Positions 54,368 through 64,000 of a stretch of DNA of 64,000 bases are shown piece after piece; within the stretch, counting starts at the first letter, position 1; each line of letters opens with the position of its first letter. The stretch is from contig CM058239.1 in NCBI GenBank assembly GCA_030180135.1, positions 115,167,318-115,231,317 of the forward strand, read 5' to 3'. The notes under the pieces were generated by a model. The model saw only the letters and a program-made list of their open reading frames with translations, ran no database searches and was not told the origin of the DNA. The translations under genes and the position numbers were made by a program. Origin of the DNA: Orychophragmus violaceus. Its lineage: Eukaryota; Streptophyta; Magnoliopsida; Brassicales; Brassicaceae.

Positions 54368-55217
54368 TCTAAATTTGAGTGGGAGTTTGAGGGCTTTTAT
54401 TTAGTTATTTGATATGTTCTTGTAAAAACATTTTATGTTTAATGAAATTTTTATTTCAAGATTATTTTAACTGTGATGAAATAATCGTTCCAAAGTGATA
54501 TAAACCATTTTATAGGTCATCAAAGTAAGTGACTTGATCTTGAGTCATCAAAGTCATTTAGCTTGATCATGAGACCCTATATTTGATAAATGGATTACAT
54601 CATTCAGTCCCTAGTCGAAGGTTGTTGAAATTGGAACATCAACAACCGTGTGAGTCTGGATTGGTACGTGACTTATGACAAAGTCTCAATGTGTCATAGA
54701 TGCGCGGCATCAAAGTCAGTACATAGGTGTATGTTGGGAACATACGACCGGACAAGACCCGCTTATAAGAACTCTTCAGGATATTTATATCTGTGTCATA
54801 AGAGATTCTTACTACGACTATAGAGTATAGTCCTTAGACCTGAGTTCGCATGCATGTGACTGCACATGGACTGATGCACTTTGATCATTGTCTAACGCTG
54901 TCGTTCTGCGACAGTTATAAGGACCTTGTTTGGGTACATTATGAAATGAGTGGTTTGCAGTGATGGAACAAGACGGGATTTGTCCCTCCAATATAAATGG
55001 AGTGAATATCTCTAGGCCAATCGGAGATTTGAATACTGGAAAATGCATGGCCATGCTCAAACGGACTGTCCCGAGTCGTTTGGATTGTCAGTATCGAATC
55101 AGAGTCCGATGAACAAGATTAGGCTTTATAAGGATGACACTAATCTTGCCTTATGACTAATCGAGATATTGAGACAAAAGGATTATGAATACAGAGATTC
55201 CAGTACAAGTGGGAGAT
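54368..55217 (+). other. RE-D 3' non-coding region with polypurine tract
   Basis: This is 850 bp between the pol stop and the 3' LTR. The polypurine tract AAGTGGGAGA is at 55207-55216. An 80-codon antisense open stretch lies at 54818-55060 on the minus strand, with an ATG two codons inside its TTG start, and is shared with RE-A and RE-B. No sense gene is seen. Confidence 0.82.
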
Positions 55218-55894
55218 TGTTGGAATTATGTCCAGTAATCTCTGTACTGTCTCTAGAAAGTAAGAGTATGTCAATGATCAGACATAAGTCATATAATACT
55301 GGGGGTCATGATGGCTTGCTAGAGTCCGCTCATGATCTATAAGTCTTGGACTTATTGCCTTTATTATATGATCCCATATGGGTCACACGCCTAAGCTAAC
55401 AGGAAAACGTGTAGGAATGGTTTAGCAGAAGTACGGTAAAAGTGCTAGGCATTTACTGTACTTAGAGAGAATAAAACGGTTTAGCCACTGTGTGTCGATC
55501 GATGCACAAGGCGTGTCGATCGACACAGTGCGCGAACGCCTCGGAGTTAATTGGCATTTGGGCCAAATGGCCCAAAACGAACTGAACAAGTTTTATATAA
55601 ACTTAAGACGAGTTCAGGTCGAAAATAAGCCCTAGCCGCGAGCCTCCTCTCTCTCTCTGCGCCGATTTCCTCCTGGTCTAGCAGCCTCTTCCTGCTCGGT
55701 GTGCGTGTGTGAACCTCTGGAGAAGTTATCTCTCGGTGGCTCTCTGATCTCTGACCATACCATCTCATTCCGCTGCATAAACAGGTATAAGGTGAGATCT
55801 ATCATTGTTTCTATTCAAGAGAACCTAGATCCGCATGTTTAGGAACTGTTGAATCTGAGAATTAAATCTGGATTAACCCCTAAACATTCCTACA
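55218..55894 (+). repeat. RE-D 3' LTR
   Basis: This 677-bp LTR has the same length as the 5' LTR and about five substitutions. It ends CATTCCTACA, followed by the TATAT duplication at 55895-55899. Confidence 0.96.
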
Positions 55895-57120
55895 TATATC
55901 CACCGGGGGAAGGATCCTAAGGCCAAAACATCCTAATGGACTGACGGGAAGGACTGTCTCGGCCATACTGATTGACGGGATGGAAACGAACTGACGGGAA
56001 GGACTATCTCGGCCATACTGACTAACGGGATGGAAACGAACTGACGGGAAGGACTATCTCGGCCATACTGACTGACGTGATGGATTATCCTGACCAGATG
56101 CACCGCCGAGAAGGATTCTATGGCCAAAATGCAAGTTTCCATGACCCAGGAAGAATTGGATCGAGTTTTTTTGAAACTATCATGACCAAAACCCTTAAAA
56201 ATGACCCAGTTTTTTTGAAACTATCAAGACCCAAACCTCTCAAATGGATAACAAAGAGGTCTGGTGAAGAAATTGGTGGAAAAAACAATGACAGGAAGAA
56301 TTGGATCGAGATTTTTTGAAACTATCATGACCAAAACCCTTAAAATGGGATATAAAAGAAGTCTGGTGAAGAAATTGGTGGAAAACAAATGACCCGAAAA
56401 ACCCGTCTATACACCGTGGGTCATGGAAACTTGTATTTTGGCCTTAGAATCCTTCCCGGCGGTGCATCTGGTCAGGATAATTCATCCCGTTAGTCATTAT
56501 GGCCGAGATAGTCCTTCCCGTCAGTCCATTAGGAGGTAGATAGTCATTCCCGTCAGTCCATTAGGAGGTTTTGGCCTTAGGATATCCTGACCAGATGCAC
56601 CGCTGAGAAGGATTCTAAGGACTGTCTCGGCCATATACTGATTGATGGGATGAACCGCCGGGAAGGATCCTATACTGACTATCTTGGCCATACTGACTGA
56701 TGGGAAGGATTATCATGACCGGATAAACCGCCGGGAAGGATCCTAAGGTCAAAAACCACCCTAACTGACGTAAGGTGTGAAATCCCTCGGCCAAAACAAC
56801 AAAGGACTAGCATTCTCGCGGCCAGAATGACTGACAGGATGGAAACGAACTGACGGGAATGACTATCTCGGCCATACTGACTGACGGGATGGAAACGAAC
56901 TGACGGAAAGGACTATCTTGGCCATACTGACTAACGTGATGGATTATCCTGACCAGATGCACCGCCGAGAAGGATTCTAAGGCTAAAATGCAAGTTTCCA
57001 TGACCCAGGAAGAATTGGATCGAGTTTTTTTGAAACTATCATGACCAAAACCCTTAAAATGGGATATAAAAGAGGTCTGGTGAAGAAATTGGTGGAAAAC
57101 AAATGACCCGAAAAACCCGC

Positions 57121-58490
57121 CTATACACCGTGGATGGAAACGAACTGAGGGGAAGGACTATCTCGGCCATACTGACTAACGGGATGGATTATCATGACCG
57201 GATGAACCGCCGGGAAGGATCCTAAGACCAAAAAACCACCCTAAATGACGTAAGGTGTGGAATCCCTCGACCAAAAAAACAAAGGACTAGCATTCTCGCG
57301 GCCAGAATGAGTGATGGGATGGAAACGAACTGACGGAAAGGACTATCTTGGCCATACTGACTAACGTGATGGATTATCCTGACCAGATGCACCGCCGAGA
57401 AGGATTCTAAGGCCAAAATGCAAGTTTCCATGACCCAGGAAGAATTGGATCGAGTTTTTTTGAAACTATCATGACCAAAACCCTTAAAATGGGATATAAA
57501 AGAGGTCTGGTGAAGAAATTGGTGGAAAAAACAATGAAGGGATAGGATAAACTGATTCTATCAACCGGGGGAAGGATCCTAAGGCCAAAACCTCCTAATG
57601 GACTGACGGGAAGGTCTATCTCGGCCATACTGACTAACGGGATGGATTATCCTGACCAGATGCACCGCCGAGAAGGATTCTAAGGCCAAAATGCAAGTTT
57701 CCACCAATGACGGGATGGATTATCCTTTCTAGATGCACCGCCGAGAAGGATTCTAAGCCACCCTAATGACGTAAGGTGTGGAATCCCTCGGCCAAAACAA
57801 CAAAGGACTAGCATTCTCGCGATGGATTATCCTGACCAGATGCACCGCCGAGAAGGATTCTAAGGCCAAAACCTCCTAATGGACTGACGGGAAGGACTAT
57901 CTCGGCCATACTGACTGACGTGATGGATTATCCTGACCAGATGCACCGCCGAGAAGGATTCTAAGGCCAAAACCTCCTAATGAACTGACGTGAAGGACTA
58001 TCTTGGCCATACTGACTAACGGGATGGAAACGAACTGACGGGAAGGACTATCTCGGCCATACTGACTGACGTGATGGATTATCCTGACCAGATGCACCGC
58101 CGAGAAGGATTCTAAGGCAAAAACCTCCTAATGAACTGACATGAAGGACTATCTTGGCTATACTGACTAACGGGATGGAAACGAACTGACGGGAAGGACT
58201 ATCTCGGCCATAATGACTGACGTGATGGATTATCCTGACCAGATGCACCGCCGAGAAGGATTCTAAGGCCAAAACCTCCTAATGGACTGACGGGAAGGAC
58301 TATCTCGGCCATACTGACTGACGGGACGGAAACGAACTGACGTGAAGGACTATCTCGGCCATACTGACTAACGGGATGGAAACGAACTGACGGGAAGGAC
58401 TATCTCGGCCATACTGACTAACGGGATGGATTATCCTGACCAGATGCACCGCCGAGAAGGATTCTAAGGCCAAAATGCAAGTTTCCATGA
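57121..58490 (-). repeat. About 2.85-kb higher-order duplication in the right satellite block, copy 1
   Basis: Landmarks here recur about 2850 bp downstream: CTATACACCGTGGATGG at 57121 and 59970, and the module starts at 57897 and 60747 and at 58300 and 61150. The second copy spans 59970-61340 with scattered substitutions. Confidence 0.82.
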
Positions 58491-59969
58491 CCCAGGAAGA
58501 ATTGGATCGAGTTTTTTTGAAACTATCATGACCAAAACCCTTAAAATGGGATATAAAAGAGGTCTGGTGAAGAAATTGGTGGAAAAAACAATGACGGGAT
58601 ATGATAAACTGATTCTATGCACCGGGGGAAGGATCCTAAGGCCAAAACCTCCTAATGGACTACCGGGATGGAAACGAACTGACGGGAAGGACTATCTCAG
58701 CCATACTGACTGACGTGATGGATTATCCTGACCGGATGAACCGCCGGGAAGGATCCTAAGGCCAAAACCTCCTAATGGACTGACGGAAAGGACTATCTTG
58801 GCCATACTGACTAACGGGATGGATTATCATGACCGGATGAACCGCCGGAAAGGATCCTAAGACCAAAAAACCACCTTAAATTACGTAAGGTGTGGAATCC
58901 CTCGACCAAAAAAACAAAGGACTAGCATTCTCGCGGCCAGAATGACTGACGGGATGGAAACGAACTGACGGAAAGGACTATCTTGGCCATACTGACTAAC
59001 GTGATGGATTATCCTGACCAGATGCACCGCCGAGAAGGATTCTAAGGCCAAAATGCAAGTTTCCATGACCCAGGAAGAATTGGATCGAGTTTTTTTGAAA
59101 CTATCATGACCAAAACCCTTAAAATGGGATATAAAAGAGGTCTGGTCAAGAAATTGGTGGAAAAAACAATGACGGGATAGGATAAACTGATTCTATCCAC
59201 CGGGGGAAGGATCCTAAGGCAAAACCTTCTAATGGACTGACGGGAAGGACTATCTCGGCCATACTGACTAACGGGATGGATTATCCTGACCAGATGCACC
59301 GCCGAGAAGGATTCTAAGGCCAAAATGCAAGTTTCCACCAATGACGGGATGGATTATCCTTTCCAGATGCACCGCCGAGAAGGATTCTAAGGGGCCAAAA
59401 AACCACCCTAATGACGTAAGGTGTGGAATCCCTCGGCCAAAACAACAAAGGACTAGCATTCTCGCGATGGATTATCCTGACCAGATGCACCGCCGAGAAG
59501 GATTCTAAGGCCAAAACCTCCTAATGGACTGACGGGAAGGACTATCTCGGCCATACTGACTGACGTGATGGATTATCCTGACCAGATGCACCGCCGAGAA
59601 GGATTCTAAGGCCAAAACCTCCTAATGAACTGACGTGAAGGACTATCTTGGCCATACTGACTAAAGGGATGGAAACGAACTGACGGGATGGAAACGAACT
59701 GACGGGAAGGACTATCTCGGCCATACTGACTGACGGGATGGAAACGAACTGACGGAAAGGACTATCTTGGCCATACTGACTAACGTGATGGATTATCCTG
59801 ACCAGATGCACCGCCGAGAAGGATTCTAAGGCTAAAATGCAAGTTTCCATGACCCAGGAAGAATTGGATCGAGTTTTTTTGAAACTATCATGACCAAAAC
59901 CCTTAAAATGGGATATAAAAAAGGTCTGGTGAAGAAATTGGTGGAAAACAAATGACCCGAAAAACCCGC

Positions 59970-61340
59970 CTATACACCGTGGATGGAAACGAACTGACGG
60001 GAAGGACTATCTCGGCCATACTGACTAACGGGATGGATTATCATGACCGGATGAACCGCCGGGAAGGATCCTAAGACCAAAAAACCACCCTAAATGACGT
60101 AAGGTGTGGAATCCCTCGACCAAAAAAAACAAAGGACTAGCATTCTCGCGGCCAGAATGAGTGATGGGATGGAAACGAACTGACGGAAAGGACTATCTTG
60201 GCCATACTGACTAACGTGATGGATTATCCTGACCAGATGCACCGCCGAGAAGGATTCTAAGGCCAAAATGCAAGTTTCCATGACCCAGGAAGAATTGGAT
60301 CGAGTTTTTTTGAAACTATCATGACCAAAACCCTTAAAATGGGATATAAAAGAGGTCTGGTGAAGAAATTGGTGGAAAAAACAATGACGGGATAGGATAA
60401 ACTGATTCTATCCACCGGGGGAAGGATCCTAAGGCCAAAACCTCCTAATGGACTGACGGGAAGGACTATCTCGGCCATACTGACTAACGGGATGGATTAT
60501 CCTGACCAGATGCACTGCCGAGAAGGATTCTAAGGCCAAAATGCAAGTTTCCACCAATGACGGGATGGATTATCCTTTCTAGATGCACCGCCAAGAAGGA
60601 TTCTAAGCCACCCTAATGACGTAAGGTGTGGAATCCCTCGGCCAAAACAACAAAGAACTAGCATTCTCGCGATGGATTATCCTGACCAGATGCACCGCCG
60701 AGAAGGATTCTAAGGCCAAAACCTCCTAATGGACTGACGGGTAGGACTATCTCGGCCATACTGACTGACGTGATGGATTATCCTGACCAGATGCACCGCC
60801 GAGAAGGATTCTAAGGCCAAAACCTCCTAATGAACTGACGTGAAGGACTATCTTGGCCATACTGACTAACGGGATGGAAACGAACTGACGGGAAGGACTA
60901 TCTCGGCCATACTGACTGACGTGATTAATTATCCTGACCAGATGCACCGCCGAGAAGGATTCTAAGGCCAAAACCTCCTAATGAACTGACATGAAGGACT
61001 ATCTTGGCTATACTGACTAACGGGATGGAAACGAACTGACGGGAAGGACTATCTCGGCCATACTGACTGACGTGATGGATTATCCTGACCAGATGCACCG
61101 CCGAGAAGGATTCTAAGGCCAAAACCTCCTAATGGACTGACGGGAAGGACTATCTCGGCCATACTGACTGACGGGACGGAAACGAACTGACGTGAAGGAC
61201 TATCTCGGCCATACTGACTAACGGGATGGAAACGATCTGACGGGAAGGACTATCTCGGCCATACTGACTAACGGGATAGATTATCCTGACCAGATGCACC
61301 GCCGAGAAGGATTCTAAGGCCAAAATGCAAGTTTCCATGA
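59970..61340 (-). repeat. About 2.85-kb higher-order duplication in the right satellite block, copy 2
   Basis: The second copy of 57121-58490, in the same orientation and module order. It differs at scattered bases, for example GTGATTAATT where copy 1 reads GTGATGGATT. Confidence 0.82.
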
Positions 61341-64000
61341 CCCAGGAAGAATTGGATCGAGTTTTTTTGAAACTATCTTGACCAAAACCCTTAAAATGGG
61401 ATATAAAAGAGGTCTGGTCAAGAAATTGGTGGAAAAAACAATGACGGGATAGGATAAACTGATTCTATCCACCGGGGGAAGGATCCTAAGGCCAAAACCT
61501 CCTAATGGACTGACGGGAAGGACTATCTCGGCCATACTGACTAACGGGATGGATTATCCTGACCAGATGCACCGCCGAGAAGGATTCTAAGGCCAAAATG
61601 CAAGTTTCCACCAATGACGGGATGGATTATCCTTTCCAGATGCACCGCCGAGAAGGATTCTAAGGGGCCAAAAACCCACCCTAATGACGTAAGGTGTGGA
61701 ATCCCTCGGCCAAAACAACAAAGGACTAGCATTCTCGCGATGGATTATCCTGACCAGATGCACCGCCGAGAAGGATTCTAAGGCCAAAACCTCCTAATGG
61801 ACTGACGGGAAGGACTATCTCGGCCATACTGACTGACGTGATGGATTATCCTGACCAGATGCACCGCCGAGAAGGATTCTAAGGCCAAAACCTCCTAATG
61901 AACTGACGTGAAGGACTATCTTGGCCATACTGACTAACGGGATGGAAACAAACTGACGGGATGGAAACGAACTGACGGGAAGGACTATCTCGGCCATACT
62001 GACTGACGTGATGGATTATCCTGACCAGATGCACCGCCGAGAAGGATTCTAAGGCCAAAACCTCCTAATGAACTGACGTGAAGGACTATCTTGGCCATAC
62101 TGACTAACGGGATGGAAACGAACTGACGGGAAGGACTATCTCGGCCATACTGACTGACGTGATGGATTATCCTGACCAGATGCACCGCCGAGAAGGATTC
62201 TAAGGCCAAAACCTCCTAATGGACTGACGGGAAGGACTATCTCGGCAATACTGACTGACGGGACGGAAACGAACTGACGTGAAGGACTATCTCGGCCATA
62301 CTGACTAACGGGATGGAAACGAACTGACGGGAAGGACTATCTCGGCCATACTGACTAACGGGATGGAAACGAACTGACGGGAAGGACTATCTCGGCCATA
62401 CTGACTAACGGGATGGATTATCCTGACCGGATGAACCGCCGGGAAGGATCCTAAGGCCAAAAAACCACCCTAAATGACGTAAGGTGTGGAATCCCTCGAC
62501 CAAAAAAACAAAGGACTAGCATTCTCGCGGCGAGAATGACTGACGGGATGGAAACGAACTGACGGGAATGACTATCTCGGCCATACTGACTGACGGGATG
62601 GAAACGAACTGACGGGAAGGACTATCTCGGCTATACTGACTGACGGAAGGACTATCTCGGCCATACTGACTAACGGGATGGATTATCCTGACCAGATGCA
62701 CCGCCAAGAAGGATTCTAAGGCCAAAATGCAAGTTTCCATGACCAAGGAAGAATTGGATCGAGTTTTTTTGAAACTATCATGACCAAAACCCTTAAAATG
62801 GGATATAAAAGAGGTCTGGTGAAGAAATTGGTGGAAAACAAATGACCCGAAAAACCCGTCTATACACCGTGGGAAGGTTATAGCCTACCGAGAACCAAGG
62901 TTCCTTGACTCGAAAAAAGTGACTCGAGTTTTTTTGAAACTATCAAGACCCAAACCTCTCAAATGGATAACAAAGAGGTCTGGTGAAGAAATTGGTGGAA
63001 AAAACAATGACGGGATAGGATAAACTGATTCTATCCACCGGGGGAAGGATCCTAAGGACAAAACCTCCTAATGGACTGACGGGAAGGACTATCTCGGCCA
63101 TACTGACTAACGGGATGGATTATCCTGACCAGATGCACCGCCGAGAAGGATTTTAAGGCCAAAATGCAAGTTTCCATGACCCAGGAAGAATTGGATCGAG
63201 TTTTTTTGAAACTATCATGACCAAAACCCTTAAAATGGGATATAAAAGAGGTATGGTGAAGAAATTGGTGGAAAACAAATGACCCGAAAAACCCGTCTAT
63301 ACACCGTGGGAAGGTTATAGCCTACCGAGAACCAAGGTTCCTTGACCCGAAAAAATTGACTCGAGTTTTTTTGAAACTATCAAGACCCAAACCTCTCAAA
63401 TGGATAACAAAGAGGTCTGGTGAAGAAATTGGTGGAAAAAACAATGACGGGATAGGATAAACTGATTCTATCCACCGGGGGAAGGATCCTAAGGCCAAAA
63501 CCTCCTAATGGACTGACGGGAAGGACTATCTCGGCCATACTGACTAACGGGATGGATTATCCTGACCAGATGCACCACCGAGAAGGATTCTAAGGCCAAA
63601 ATGCAAGTTTCCACAAATGAAGGGATGGATTATCCTTTCCAGATGCACCGCCGAGAAGGATACTAAGGGGCCAAAAAACCACCCTAATGACGTAAGGTGT
63701 GGAATCCCTCGGCCAAAACAACAAAGGACTAGCATTCTCGCGATGGATTATCCTGACCAGATGCACCGCCGAGAAGGATTCTAAGGCCAAAACCTCCTAA
63801 TGGACTGACGGGAAGGACTATCTCGGCCATACTGACTGACGCGATGGATTATCCTGACCAGATGCACCGCCGAGAAGGATTCTAAGGCCAAAACCTCCTA
63901 ATGAACTGACGTGAAGGACTATCTTGGCCATACTGACTAACGGGATGGAAACGAACTGACGGGATGGAAACGAACTGACGTGAAGGACTATCTCGGCCAT

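Larger units (their letters stand above)
48213..55894 (+). mobile_element. RE-D: complete Ty1/copia element, intact polyprotein, recent insertion
   Basis: This 7682-bp element has two 677-bp LTRs differing at about five bases by eye, a perfect TATAT duplication, primer site, leader, uninterrupted gag-pol frame, polypurine tract and LTR TATA box. Everything expected of an autonomous Ty1/copia element is present, and all catalytic motifs that I can read are intact. It is the only element here that could supply enzymes in trans. Its U3 differs strongly from those of the other three elements although its polyprotein is about 96% identical to that of RE-B. Confidence 0.96.
55895..64000 (-). repeat. 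Complex satellite array, orientation R, right block
   Basis: All of this is satellite to the window edge, R except for an F patch at about 56418-56584. It is rich in the 101-bp module (for example 57821 to 57922) and in runs of the 50-bp module (62280-62410). Segments at 57121-58490 recur at 59970-61340 with an offset of about 2850 bp, and 59160-59700 recurs at about +2273. Many short frames reading METCILALESFSAVHLVRII-like peptides are satellite translations. No gene is seen. Confidence 0.92.

Noticed and set aside
62280..62410. Regular 50-bp direct repeats considered as a CRISPR array
   Set aside because: There are no unique spacers: repeat and interval are both satellite. The context is a plant genome with copia elements.

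Overview
This is a plant nuclear heterochromatin window, probably from a eudicot. The evidence is Ty1/copia LTR retrotransposons with a primer-binding site matching the 3' end of plant initiator tRNA-Met (TGGTATCAGAGC), sitting in a large complex satellite array. I see no host protein-coding gene, rRNA or tRNA gene. A pericentromeric or centromere-proximal setting is plausible but is inference, and the species cannot be named from the sequence alone.

Layout. Satellite: 1-760, 15737-22793, 30050-48212 and 55895-64000, about 34 kb in total. Retroelements fill the other 30 kb. RE-A (minus, 761-15736) is a copia element with an open gag and a ruined pol, and RE-B (minus, 3919-11663) is nested inside it. 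RE-C (plus, 22794-30049) is a close relative of RE-A with the same ruined pol. RE-D (plus, 48213-55894) is full length with an intact 1325-residue polyprotein. All four have paired LTRs and perfect 5-bp target-site duplications: GGTTC (A), GAATT (B), CTATC (C) and TATAT (D).

How the elements relate. RE-D is structurally complete and a candidate autonomous element. RE-B is about 96% identical to it in polyprotein but has lost the valine codon of the RT YVDD motif. RE-A and RE-C share the same degenerate pol, including a shared 27-bp tandem duplication, yet each keeps an open 296-codon gag and nearly identical LTRs (2 substitutions plus 1 indel, and 1 substitution). They therefore moved recently although they cannot supply their own enzymes. 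The simplest reading is a gag-coding, pol-dead lineage mobilised in trans by relatives such as RE-D.

Satellite. The array is a mosaic of short modules: a 50-bp unit, an about 101-bp unit, and two paralogous units of about 160 bp. I call orientation F when the + strand reads GTCAGTATGGCCGAGATAG and R when it reads the complement. The large blocks are R (1-16330), mixed (16331-18595), mainly F (18596-46365) and R (46366-64000, with a short F patch near 56420-56584). Higher-order repeats are clear. A 3494-bp unit occurs three times in tandem from 36042, a 2276-bp unit occurs at 19437, 31138 and 33415, and a 2.85-kb duplication lies in the right-hand R block. The paralogous copies at 36042, 39536 and 43030 preserve the empty site of RE-C. 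I do not recognise this satellite as any family I know.
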